Notes under the pieces: generated by a model
The model's input: the letters and a program-made list of their open reading frames with translations, nothing else
Database searches by the model: none
Told to the model about the DNA's origin: nothing
Origin: JAHIJO01 sp964486075
Lineage (GTDB): Bacteria; Verrucomicrobiota; Kiritimatiellia; JAAZAB01
Reading direction: 5' to 3'
NCBI GenBank assembly: GCA_964486075.1
Contig: CAZALU010000032.1
Span: 1-32,124, forward strand
DNA length: 32,124 bases
Translations under genes and position numbers: made by a program
Shown here: positions 24,112 through 31,765 of the stretch, piece after piece
How positions within the stretch are numbered: position 1 is the stretch's first letter
How the letters are laid out: each line of letters starts with the position of its first letter

Positions 24112-25428
24112 ATGAAAAACACTCTACTGCTGACCCTTAGTTGCTGGTTCCTGGTTTCCGCTGCGGAAGCCCGGATCAACGTTGTCACCCTGCCCGGCCG
24201 CGACTCGGTGCAGTTGACAATCTACAATTCCGCTGACCTGACAATGGTCCGTGAGACGCGCTTTTTGACGTTCCGTAAAGGACTGAATAAACTGGAGTTC
24301 TCGTGGGCCAACACCCTGATCGATCCGACATCCGTCGAGCTCCGGACGCTGGACCCAGCCGATAAAGTCGAAGTGCTGGACGTGCGCTTTCCGGCGCGGG
24401 TAACGAACACGCTCGAATGGCGCCTCAACAGCGAAGTGGCCGGCGAGGTCCAGGTCGAAATCCGCTATTTCACGAGCGGGATCAGTTGGGCCGCCGATTA
24501 CGTGGTCGAAGCGGACAAGCCCGAAAAGATCATGGACCTGGCCGGGTCAGTTCGCGTCAACAACAACAGCGGCGAGGATTACGAGAATACCCAAATCCGG
24601 CTGGTGGTCGGCGTGATCCGGCTGGTGGAAGATATCGCCGAACTGGCCCGCCAGGGGCGCCCCGGCGGGCAGCCCGTCGATGAGAAAAGGGGCTCCGTCA
24701 CTCGGCCAGAGTCGAAGCTGCTGACAGCGGGGGCGGCTTTGGCAGAAGCGGTTCATGTATCCTTAGAGAGACCTAGGGAAATCGTCAAGGAAGGCGTATC
24801 CGAGTATTTCCTGTACACGGTTGAGGGACGCGACACGATCCCCACCGGCTGGTCGAAGCGCCTGCCGTCGTTCAAGGCCGCCGAAGTGCCGATCGTGAGC
24901 TACTACAAGTTCGAGCGTGAACAGTGGGGCGACCAGGTCATCCGCTTTTATAAGTTCAAAAACGACAAACCCGACAAACTGGGCAACGAACCCTTGCCGG
25001 ATGGCCTGGTCAAAGCGTTCCGCCTGGTGACGAACGACAAGCTTTATGCCTTCGTCGGGCGCACAGCCGTGAAATATATCCCCATTGGCGAGGAAGTGGA
25101 ATTGAATCTCGGCAACGACCGCGAGGTGCTGGTCAAGCCGACCTTGATGGACTGGCAGAAGACCGCTATCAAGTTCAACCCGGCGGGCGATGTGACCGGC
25201 TGGACGATCAAGGAATCCTGGCAGATCGAGGCGCAGAACTCGAAGGATATCGACATCGTGCTCGATGTCCGCCGTAATTTCGCCGGCGACTGGAAGCTGG
25301 ACACTGACGCCAAACATGAGAAAGTCGACGCCGCCAAGGTCAAGTTCGTGATGCCATTAAAGAGCCGTGAGAAGCAGGCGTTTACGTATGAACTCACAAC
25401 CCATTTCGGCACGAGCGCGACGCGCTGA
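24112..25428 (+). CDS. Exported DUF4139-like protein, paralogue 2
   Basis: 438 residues with a signal peptide ending about AEA-RI (residue 22). It is a tandem paralogue of the upstream protein: both mature proteins start ARx-x-V-x-LP-x-R, both carry the FRKGLNKLEFSW-type block, and both have a central ISWAADYVVEAD..RVNNNSGEDYENTQIRLVVG region, which here is a closer fit to the DUF4139 signature. An insertion of about 50 residues (LARQGRPGGQPVDEKRG onward), rich in charged residues, is absent from paralogue 1. The end (ESWQIEAQNSKDIDIVLDVRR..FTYELTTHFG) is a beta-rich tail. It is followed after only 4 bp by a lipoprotein gene, so the three are likely one operon acting in one envelope assembly. 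No enzymatic motif is seen. Confidence 0.8.
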   Translation: MKNTLLLTLSCWFLVSAAEARINVVTLPGRDSVQLTIYNSADLTMVRETRFLTFRKGLNKLEFSWANTLIDPTSVELRTLDPADKVEVLDVRFPARVTNTLEWRLNSEVAGEVQVEIRYFTSGISWAADYVVEADKPEKIMDLAGSVRVNNNSGEDYENTQIRLVVGVIRLVEDIAELARQGRPGGQPVDEKRGSVTRPESKLLTAGAALAEAVHVSLERPREIVKEGVSEYFLYTVEGRDTIPTGWSKRLPSFKAAEVPIVSYYKFEREQWGDQVIRFYKFKNDKPDKLGNEPLPDGLVKAFRLVTNDKLYAFVGRTAVKYIPIGEEVELNLGNDREVLVKPTLMDWQKTAIKFNPAGDVTGWTIKESWQIEAQNSKDIDIVLDVRRNFAGDWKLDTDAKHEKVDAAKVKFVMPLKSREKQAFTYELTTHFGTSATR

Positions 25429-25432
25429 TATT

Positions 25433-25996
25433 ATGACCGTCCAACTTACCAAAGCCCAAAGATCGTTCTTCCGGATAGCTGCGTTGGCCACTCTGGCGCT
25501 ATTACTCGGCTGTGTGTCACCCGAGATGCGGGCGGCGCGGCAGCAACAGCGTAACACGGCGGCCAAGGAACTATTCGATCATACGGTCAAGACTTGCCAC
25601 CTGCCGTCCGCCGAAGCGCAGGGCGCGGAACGCGACCGGCTCCTGCAGCAAGCCGCAGCGGGCTATAAACTATTACTCCGCGACTTCAGCGATCAACCGG
25701 CGTGGTGCGCCCCGGCCCTGCGCAGCCTCGGCAACGTGCGTGCCACGCAAGGGCAACTCGATCAAGCGGTCGCTTGTTACCGCCAGGTGGGCGAAAAATA
25801 TGCGCTCTACGATTGGGAAGTTATCCAAGCCTGGAAATCGGCCGCCGACCTTTTGTGGGAGACGGGACGCCAGGCTGAAGCAAAAACGTTCTACACCCAA
25901 ATCGTGACACGGTTCGACAATGCGGCCGCGACGCCAGTGATGGTAATCATCGTCCGGGCGGCGGCGGCGAAAATACAGCCGGGGAATGGGCCTTGA
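25433..25996 (+). CDS. Small lipoprotein with TPR-like helices
   Basis: 187 residues. ATG 25433 follows the previous stop by 4 bp; the longer open frame (from 25367) would overlap that gene by 62 bp. The N-terminus is a lipoprotein signal: basic start, LATLALLLGC with lipobox cysteine at about residue 27, and S-P at +2/+3, which would favour outer-membrane sorting under the usual rules. The remainder is helical with repeated A..Y..L..F patterns (AAAGYKLLLRDF, LDQAVACYRQVGEKY, QAEAKTFYTQIVTRF), which reads as two or three TPR-like units and suggests a protein-protein scaffold. Its place behind two secreted paralogues implies that it anchors or assembles them; that is inference. Confidence 0.78.
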   Translation: MTVQLTKAQRSFFRIAALATLALLLGCVSPEMRAARQQQRNTAAKELFDHTVKTCHLPSAEAQGAERDRLLQQAAAGYKLLLRDFSDQPAWCAPALRSLGNVRATQGQLDQAVACYRQVGEKYALYDWEVIQAWKSAADLLWETGRQAEAKTFYTQIVTRFDNAAATPVMVIIVRAAAAKIQPGNGP

Positions 25997-26017
25997 GAAG
26001 CCGTTAAAGAAGTCCAC

Positions 26018-26098
26018 GGACGCGACCCGATTCTTAAAAGATCGGGACGTCCTTGCATTAAACAAAAATCTTTTGGAAGGCCACGTTTCATCGTGGCC
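26018..26098. repeat. Two hairpins between the lipoprotein and the NYN gene
   Basis: GGACG..CCCGAT (26018-26031) pairs with ATCGGG.CGTCC (26041-26052). GGCCACG-TTTCAT-CGTGGCC (26079-26098) is a perfect 7-bp stem. Neither has a clean T-run, so they are better described as REP-like palindromes than as intrinsic terminators. Confidence 0.5.
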
Positions 26099-26173
26099 GG
26101 TATTTCAGCGTTTTTCAAGAAGATCCGCCTTGATGTCATGGCACCGTTCTTTAGCAGCGCTGGGACAGCATTT

Positions 26174-26671
26174 ATGAAATCATGGCTAATCATTGACGGC
26201 TACAATCTGATTTACAAACTACCGCGCGGACTACCCAACCTGCCTCAGGATATGGCCGGCAAGCGCCAGTTTCTGCTCCGGATGCTGGATGAAATGGCCG
26301 GGGAGCTGGCTGAACGCGTCACCGTGGTGTTCGATGGCGCGCAGGGCGCCGCGAGCGAGCGCATATCCGAATCCGGCACCGCGCCGGAATTTTCCCCTGT
26401 CGAAATCCTGTTTTCACCGCTCGGCAAGACGGCGGATACTGTCATTGAACAGATGGTCTGCAGCGCGAAACATCCCGAAAATATTACCGTCGTGACCTCG
26501 GATCGGCCCGAAATCGATAATATTATTGCGGCCGGTGCGGAAGCAATGTCCGGTGCAATGTTCCTGGATCAACTGGCCTCGGCGCGGGAGCGCTTGGGTG
26601 AGCGCATCGCCCGCAGAGCCACACGCACGCCGGGTTTCAGCCTGGGAGACCAGTTCCCGGAAATAAGGTAG
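26174..26671 (+). CDS. YacP-like NYN-domain ribonuclease
   Basis: 165 residues of the PIN-like NYN fold found in YacP/Rae1-type RNases, probably a cytoplasmic endoribonuclease acting on RNA at the ribosome or on tRNA/rRNA. The fold's acidic residues are visible: D in WLIIDGYNLIY at the N-terminus, D in VTVVFDGAQG, D in GKTADTVIEQMV and D in TVVTSDRPEID. This is the order expected for the metal-binding site. ATG 26174 is chosen because it starts one turn before the first strand. The frame is open to 26093, which would add 27 residues (MAGISAFFKKIRLDVM..) without family support. Although co-directional with the lipoprotein operon, it is separated from it by 177 bp of palindromic DNA and is probably a separate unit. 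Confidence 0.82.
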   Translation: MKSWLIIDGYNLIYKLPRGLPNLPQDMAGKRQFLLRMLDEMAGELAERVTVVFDGAQGAASERISESGTAPEFSPVEILFSPLGKTADTVIEQMVCSAKHPENITVVTSDRPEIDNIIAAGAEAMSGAMFLDQLASARERLGERIARRATRTPGFSLGDQFPEIR

Positions 26672-26703
26672 CCTCGAGTGGCGAGGAGTTAAGCCAAACA
26701 AGG

Positions 26704-26778
26704 GAACCCACCCCTACCCCTCCAAGGAGGGGAACTGATTTGTTTGCAATATTTTAATGCTTGATCCCCTCCCAGGTT
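26704..26778. repeat. Interspersed GC-rich palindromic repeat, copy 3
   Basis: It begins GAACCCACCCC; CCCCTCCAAGGAGGGGAACTGATT (26717-26740) is identical to 81-104, and TTTGCAATAT continues the match. The right half (CCCCTCCCAGG) is cut short relative to copy 1, just where a terminator hairpin begins. Confidence 0.75.
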
Positions 26779-26779
26779 A

Positions 26780-26812
26780 AGAGCTTACGAGTTTTCGAGT
26801 AAGCTCTGTTTT
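26780..26812 (+). terminator. Intrinsic terminator-like hairpin between convergent genes
   Basis: AGAGCTTAC (26780-26788) pairs perfectly with GTAAGCTCT (26799-26807) around a 10-nt loop, followed on the plus strand by GTTTTCT. It lies about 110 bp past the NYN gene and ends at the stop codon of the convergent oxidoreductase gene, so it may act for both. The T-run is short. Confidence 0.6.
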
Positions 26813-27922
26813 CTACTTATCCAATTCGCCCTTCGCCAGGCCGGCCGGCACGGCCGGCGGACGGGCACAGGTGCTCTTCAGCAACACGTGCTTGCCCTTG
26901 GCCGAGGCATCGTGAAACGCGTGCATGATGTCAAGCACATGGAAAGCCAGTTCGCCGCTCGCGCGGTGCGGACGTCCGGAGCGCAGGATCGAATAGGCCA
27001 TATCGGCCACGCCGGTCCCGCGATTGATGTCCGCCACATGCGTCAGGGGCACTTCGATCCAGTCCTTGTCACCCAACTTACGAATCTTTACCACCCCGCC
27101 AAATCCGTTCGGATCCGGCACCTCGAGCGAGGCTTTACTGCCGTGAATCTGGATGCACGGCAAAGTGTGCGAAACGACATCGAATGAAGTGATGATCGTG
27201 CCCACGGCACCGTTGGCGAAGTCCATAACACCCGCCACGTGAGTCGGAACTGCCACCGGCACCACCTTGCCGTTCTTCTTGGCGCTGGTGATGGTGCGGG
27301 TCGGGAAGCTGATGCGGGCCGAACCCGTGACGCGCTTGACCGGACCCAGCAGGTTCACGAGCGCCGTCAGGTAATAAGGGCCCATATCGAACATCGGGCC
27401 GCCGCCAACCTCGTAATAGAACTCAGGATCAGGGTGCCAGCCTTCGTGGCCGCGGCACATCATGAAGGCCGTGGCCGCCACCGGCTCACCGATGACGCCG
27501 TCGTCGATCAGCTTGCGGCAGGTCTGGATGCCGCCGCCCAGGAACGTATCGGGGGCGTTGCCCACGAGCAGTTTTTTATCCTGCGCCAGCGCCAGCAGAC
27601 GCTTGCCCTGAGCGCGCGTGATTGTGAGCGGCTTCTCGGTGTAGACGTGCTTGCCGGCTTTGAGCGCCTGCATGGCCACGGCATAATGCGCCTTCGGAAT
27701 GGTCAGGTTGACCACGATCTTGATTTCAGGATCGGCCAGGAGCTTCCTGACCGACATAGCCTTGACACCCGGGTTATCGGTCGCCTTAGCCTTGGCGCGT
27801 TCCATATCCAGATCTGCGCAGGCCTTCACCTCGAGGACATTGTTGTACACATCGCGCATCATCTTGAAATAAATTCCGCTGATGTTGCCGCAACCGATTA
27901 TGCCGACTTTTACCTTGTCCAT
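26813..27922 (-). CDS. Gfo/Idh/MocA-family oxidoreductase
   Basis: A 369-residue NAD(P)-dependent dehydrogenase-like protein. The N-terminal Rossmann fold has GIIGCGNISG at residues 6-15, and the family lysine motif is YTEKPLTITRAQG; the C-terminal alpha/beta domain follows (GGGPMFDMGPYYLTALVNLLG). No signal peptide is visible, so it is cytoplasmic. Family members oxidise or epimerise sugars, inositols and related polyols; the substrate cannot be deduced. ATG 27922 is preferred over 27943 because AAAGGAAAC precedes it. A ThuA-like protein is encoded 0.6 kb upstream on the same strand. That pairing is often seen in carbohydrate-use loci of PVC-type bacteria and suggests a shared sugar-processing role, though the gap is full of repeats and contains no shared promoter that I can point to. 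Confidence 0.93.
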   Translation of the reverse strand: MDKVKVGIIGCGNISGIYFKMMRDVYNNVLEVKACADLDMERAKAKATDNPGVKAMSVRKLLADPEIKIVVNLTIPKAHYAVAMQALKAGKHVYTEKPLTITRAQGKRLLALAQDKKLLVGNAPDTFLGGGIQTCRKLIDDGVIGEPVAATAFMMCRGHEGWHPDPEFYYEVGGGPMFDMGPYYLTALVNLLGPVKRVTGSARISFPTRTITSAKKNGKVVPVAVPTHVAGVMDFANGAVGTIITSFDVVSHTLPCIQIHGSKASLEVPDPNGFGGVVKIRKLGDKDWIEVPLTHVADINRGTGVADMAYSILRSGRPHRASGELAFHVLDIMHAFHDASAKGKHVLLKSTCARPPAVPAGLAKGELDK

Positions 27923-28566
27923 GGCCGTTTCCTTTCTTTTCAATCCAATACGATCGTGTTTCTCGCACCGTCATCTCCGACCAAAAACGCATTAGGATAA
28001 TGCGTTCCTCCTTTCCGCCGTGTGGTGGAGCGGCTTGTCCCCAAGACGCTCTGCTTCTTTTACGTATATTTAGCCGGCAAGGCCCGGCCCTGTTTGGCGC
28101 TCCGGCAAGCCAGGTCCAGGATATGGATCGGCCGCCTTGACCACTCGGGCGTAATGACCAACTTTGCGCCACGGACCAGATGAGCCGCGACGTTCTGGTA
28201 AGATGTCGGTCTTCGTTTCCCAGAACCGCGACCAATCCGGCAGCTACCCATACGCGTCAACCTAATTATATTCGCGGAAATACCGTGAATATGCTTCGAT
28301 TACCCAGCCCGCCCCGACGGGGTCAGGACGACCCTCCTGGGAGGGTACCCGGAATTTTAAAGCTCCCCTCCTGGGAGGGGTTGGGGGTGGGTTGCAACAA
28401 CACTTCCGATAATATATAAAATCGAGTACGGCACTTCATTATATTGAGGGATCTATGATCGCGTTGCTTAGGTTGACGCGTACGGGCAGCTGCCGGATGG
28501 CTATAAAAGACTCAAAATACCTATGCCTTAAATTTGATTCCAATCAGGATGTCGTACTGCCGCCAT
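27923..28566. repeat. Repeat-filled gap between the oxidoreductase and the ThuA-like gene
   Basis: No gene is supported in these 644 bp. Contents: GGAGCGGCTTGTCCCCAAGACGCT-type repeat at 28027-28050 (second copy inside the solute-binding gene at 30733-30756); a partial TGTAGCCGAC-family copy at 28197-28249; GC-rich palindrome copy 4 at 28302-28393 (CCCTCCTGGGAGGG and CCCCTCCTGGGAGGGG, ending GGGGTGGGTT); and the right half of the TGTAGCCGAC family (GGGCAGCTGCC..GGCTATAAAAGA) at 28483-28510. The stretch 28394-28470 is AT-rich and could hold the oxidoreductase promoter, but no box stands out. Confidence 0.65.
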
Positions 28567-29211
28567 TTATGAGCGCGCGGCCCAGAGCATGCCGCGAGTG
28601 GTCATCTCCACCACATCCGGATACTTGAGCAACTCACCGGCCGAATGTCCCAGCGAGGAATAAAACACCCGGCCCTTGCCCCAGGTCTTGGTCCATATAA
28701 CCGGCATCTTACATTTCTGCCCTTCGAACTCATAAGATGTAAAAGCCAGGACTGTCACAGCCGGGTCGATGCCCATGTAATATTGTTCCGAATTATATTG
28801 AAAACTTTGCGGCATGCCCCGGGTAATGGGACTGTCAACCGCCGTCAGTTCCACCGTATATTCGCCGACGTACGGATGCCCCAAAAACTGCCCGCCCACC
28901 AGCCATTGATACTCAACGCGGCCCCGAAAAGCGTCGCCCATGCCCCCATGCACCCCCGCCAGGCCTACGCCCGCCTCATGGACGGCCTGGTGCAAGCCAG
29001 TCCACTGCTCGTTCGACATCTCGCCCATCGTCCACATCGGCACAATCAGGTTTAACTGCTTCAACGCCGCCACATCCTCCAGCGGCTTCAAGGAATTCTC
29101 GAAGCGCACTTCAAAACCGTTTTGCTTCAGTTGCCCTGCTAAGACTTCGCCGGTTTCCTTCGGCGTATGGCCAGCCCAGCCACCCCACATGACCAATGCA
29201 GATTTACCCAT
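28567..29211 (-). CDS. ThuA-like domain protein
   Basis: 214 residues with a class I glutamine-amidotransferase-like (flavodoxin-type) fold, as in ThuA, a protein linked to trehalose/disaccharide use in rhizobia. Recognisable blocks are ALVMWGGWAGHTPKETGEVLA at the N-terminus, VGLAGVHGGMGDAFRG, EYTVELTAVDSPITRGMP, and the C-terminal GKGRVFYSSLGHSAGE..MTTRGMLWAA, which is the most family-specific part. No signal peptide, so it is cytoplasmic. AAGGAG precedes ATG 29211 at normal spacing. The biochemical activity of the family is unsettled. Genomic pairing with Gfo/Idh/MocA oxidoreductases (one is encoded downstream here) points to sugar or polyol metabolism. Confidence 0.88.
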   Translation of the reverse strand: MGKSALVMWGGWAGHTPKETGEVLAGQLKQNGFEVRFENSLKPLEDVAALKQLNLIVPMWTMGEMSNEQWTGLHQAVHEAGVGLAGVHGGMGDAFRGRVEYQWLVGGQFLGHPYVGEYTVELTAVDSPITRGMPQSFQYNSEQYYMGIDPAVTVLAFTSYEFEGQKCKMPVIWTKTWGKGRVFYSSLGHSAGELLKYPDVVEMTTRGMLWAARS

Positions 29212-29679
29212 GACCGGGTCTCCTTTATAATTATAATTATTGTTAGTAACTGCTCAGGATCCCACCCGTGGCGGGCGGATGCCTGTAGGAATTGGCACCA
29301 GCCGATTCCAACAGCACGCAGCATAGTCCGTCCCCGCCGAAACGCAACCGAAAAAGTGTTTTGGGGTTAAAGTAAGCGCTATTCGTGGTTAAACTTCAGA
29401 CTCCGAGTTGGAATTTTGAATTAGACTCTGATCGCGCTACGCGCAGGGACGACTTTACTGTAGCCGACATCGAGGATGTCGGTCTGCGCTCCCCAAAGAC
29501 CACGACCAAACCCGACTCTCCGAGAGGTCGGGACGGCTACAAAAGATCGGAATTCCTATCCATCGAATTAGGCTCTGCAGCGGGACAACTTTATCCAAAG
29601 GCAGGGCGAACGGTGAGCCGTTCAGGACCGGACGGCTTGGCCGGAGACCTCAAAACTCGCCTTCCCGCCGGCCGGGCCC
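29212..29679. repeat. Repeat-filled gap with a full TGTAGCCGAC-family copy
   Basis: The main item is 29459-29545: TGTAGCCGACATCgaGGATGTCGG (near-perfect left hairpin), a spacer with ACGACCAAACCC, then CCCGACtctccgagaGGTCGGGACGGCTACAAAA. It shares both ends and the spacer pattern with 22759-22825. TTAGTAACTGCTCAGG at 29243-29258 matches one end of the element at 31766-31900 (15 of 16 bases). AACGG-TGAG-CCGTT is a hairpin at about 29609-29622. An open frame through this DNA (29385-29759) is repeat translation and is not called. The AT-rich run 29225-29248 probably carries the promoter of the ThuA-like gene. Confidence 0.65.
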
Positions 29680-31563
29680 CTATTCCTCTGCCGCCGCCCG
29701 GCGCTCATCATCCACCCGGTAATACTTATCCATGCCAAACGGAAAATCGTGCAGTTTGACGTTCTTCACCCAGGACTGCTGGAGGGCGTAGGCCAGCGGC
29801 AAATGCGTAAACAGCCAGGGACAATCCTCAATGACCAGGGCCGCCATTCGCCGGTAGAGCGCGGTCCGTTCCGGCAAATCCGGCATCAGGCGCGCCTGCT
29901 CGTAAAGTCGGTCGAACTCGGAATTAACGTAGTTGGTCCGGTTGGGCCCGGGCGAGGCGTTGGCGCTGTAAAACAGTTGCAGAAAATTCTGTGCGTCGGG
30001 GTAATCGGCCGACCAACTCAGACGGAACATCTGCGCCTGCCGGCGCTCGATTTTATCGAAAAACGCAGGCTTGTTATTATACACCGGGCGCAATACCACA
30101 CCGATCTTATCCATGAAATCTGCCAGCAATTCCGTGGACTGGCGGAGTTCGGCGCTATCCGCCGAGGCCAGCTCCAAGGTCAGTTGCAAGCGCCGTCCGG
30201 TTTTCGGATCGACGCCACCGGGATAACCTGCTTCCGTCAGCAGACGCCTGGCCCGGTCCAGGTCGAATGCAAAAAGCCCGGCACCGGTATCCGCCCCGGC
30301 CAGGCCGGGCGGAATGGGCGAAACCGGACGGATAACCTGCCGGTTATGGAAGCGCACCCAACTTTCGGTATTAAAAGCGCAAGTTAACGCCTGGCGCAAC
30401 AGGCGGTTGGTCCCGACCACGGGATCATCCATGTTGAAGCCGATGTAATAAATCTCCAGCGTCGGACGGGACATCATACGGATGCCGCGCCTTGCCAGTT
30501 CCCGGTTCAGCCGTAGATCAGAGGTCATGACCGCTGCCCAATTATCACGGGAAACAGCGCCAAACCGGTCCAATTGGCCATCCATGAACATCATCCATTT
30601 CGTAGTGTCGTCGGCAACGACATATTCCACGATGCGATCCAGGAACGGCAGAGGGCGCCCGGCATCGGCCAGCAAGCCGGCGGCGCGGTCCTCGTCGGGA
30701 GCGGTCTGGGAGAGCCCAGTCCCGCTCGAGGCGGAGCGGTTTGTCTCCAAGACGCTGGCTTGAGGATATCTCTCCATGCGTCCGGTCCCGCCCCACTTAG
30801 AGTTGCGCTCGTATTCCACCCGGTAATTGCGCCGCCAGGATTTCAGGACGAACGGGCCGCTGCCAACGGGATGGTTGACGAATTCCCGGCCGTAATACTC
30901 CACGGCCTCACGCGGCACAGCGCAGGCGTAGGGCATGGTCAGCACCCATAGAATCTGGGGATAAGGGAGCTTGAGGATGATGGTCAGCGTGTGGCTGCCC
31001 GTCGCACGCAGGCCCGGGACTGATTGCGAATAATCGGTCGCCCCGGCCCCGGCCGATGCCGCCCGGAATTCATCCAGGCCGACGATGCGATCCTGGAAAG
31101 CCCAGTAGCCGGTTGAAGCGTTTTTACGGTCCGCCACGCGCAGGATCGAATAGACAAAATCTTCGGCGGTTAGTTCACGGCCCTTGCCGGCGGCATTCGT
31201 GAAGCAGGGATCGTCTTGAAAATAAATCCCGCGGCGGATTGTGAAAACATAACTGAGCCCATCCGCCGACACCACGGGCATTTGTGCGGCCAGCAAGGGT
31301 TCCAAGCGGTAAGGCCGCTCCAGGTAGGCGTATTGCAGAAGACCCTCGTAAATCCGGCTGACGGCCAGGGCGGTCGTGAAATCGCCGGCCTTGACCGGAT
31401 CGAACCCGCGGATGCGGCTGGTTTCGCCGAAGAGTGCCGCAACCTCCGATCCGGCATCGCGCTCGGGCCGGCCACAGCCGGTCAGAGCCAAGCAGGCCGC
31501 CAGCAACAGCGGCAAGATGACTCCGACGATCCTCGTTTGAGATGGACCTGACTTCAAGCACAT
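29680..31563 (-). CDS. ABC-type peptide/oligosaccharide solute-binding lipoprotein (family 5)
   Basis: 627 residues. The N-terminus is a lipoprotein signal (GVILPLLLAACLALTGC, lipobox cysteine C30), so the protein is anchored in the periplasm. The body is an SBP_bac_5/OppA-like binding protein: RGFDPVKAGDFTTALAVSRIYEGLLQY at the start, then YVFTIRRGIYFQDDP, LTAEDFVYSILRV, GSGPFVLKSW and a C-terminal DYPDAQNFLQLFYSANASPGPNRTNY..FDRLYEQA. It would capture peptides or similar solutes for an ABC importer, but no permease or ATPase gene is in the window. It is somewhat longer than usual because of an insertion of about 35 residues (QASVLETNRSASSGTG onward) encoded by DNA that matches an intergenic repeat at 28027-28050. 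No strong Shine-Dalgarno precedes the start. Confidence 0.92.
   Translation of the reverse strand: MCLKSGPSQTRIVGVILPLLLAACLALTGCGRPERDAGSEVAALFGETSRIRGFDPVKAGDFTTALAVSRIYEGLLQYAYLERPYRLEPLLAAQMPVVSADGLSYVFTIRRGIYFQDDPCFTNAAGKGRELTAEDFVYSILRVADRKNASTGYWAFQDRIVGLDEFRAASAGAGATDYSQSVPGLRATGSHTLTIILKLPYPQILWVLTMPYACAVPREAVEYYGREFVNHPVGSGPFVLKSWRRNYRVEYERNSKWGGTGRMERYPQASVLETNRSASSGTGLSQTAPDEDRAAGLLADAGRPLPFLDRIVEYVVADDTTKWMMFMDGQLDRFGAVSRDNWAAVMTSDLRLNRELARRGIRMMSRPTLEIYYIGFNMDDPVVGTNRLLRQALTCAFNTESWVRFHNRQVIRPVSPIPPGLAGADTGAGLFAFDLDRARRLLTEAGYPGGVDPKTGRRLQLTLELASADSAELRQSTELLADFMDKIGVVLRPVYNNKPAFFDKIERRQAQMFRLSWSADYPDAQNFLQLFYSANASPGPNRTNYVNSEFDRLYEQARLMPDLPERTALYRRMAALVIEDCPWLFTHLPLAYALQQSWVKNVKLHDFPFGMDKYYRVDDERRAAAEE
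30733..30756. repeat. Intragenic copy of the GGAGCGGYTTGTCYCCAAGACGCT repeat
   Basis: Matches 28027-28050 at 22 of 24 positions. It lies within the reading frame of the solute-binding protein, where the minus strand encodes A-S-V-L-E-T-N-R-S. The frame is kept open, so the repeat adds residues rather than breaking the gene. Confidence 0.7.
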
Positions 31564-31715
31564 GCCGGACAGGATAACAGTATTGGCGGCATGGAAAAAG
31601 GACTTTTCAAGAAACGCGGTTGTGTATTAATCGTCGCGCTACGAACGAGACTACTACTATAAGCGCGCCGCCCAACGCGCCATTTGAATTTAGCGTCAAG
31701 ACGACGCCTGTTTTC

Positions 31716-31752
31716 ACCTGAATATTGCACGATCATCATGCAATATTCAGGT
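31716..31752. promoter_or_regulatory. Perfect 14-bp inverted repeat upstream of the solute-binding protein gene
   Basis: ACCTGAATATTGCA (31716-31729) and TGCAATATTCAGGT (31739-31752) are exact inverse copies around a 9-nt loop, about 150 bp upstream of ATG 31563. The sequence is AT-rich, unlike the GC-rich REP-type repeats, and neither side has a clear T-run. It could be an operator, a terminator of something to the right, or a transposon end. Confidence 0.45.
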
Positions 31753-31765
31753 ATGATAAAAAATT

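Noticed and set aside
27239..28000. 253-codon plus-strand frame over the Gfo/Idh/MocA gene
   Set aside because: It is the antisense shadow of a well-supported gene, with no ribosome-binding site and no recognisable domain.
26704..29545. Possible CRISPR array because of many short repeats
   Set aside because: Repeat units belong to different families, spacing is irregular, and there are no regular unique spacers or cas genes.
29385..29759. 124-codon plus-strand frame
   Set aside because: It translates a TGTAGCCGAC-family repeat and then runs antisense into the end of the solute-binding protein gene.
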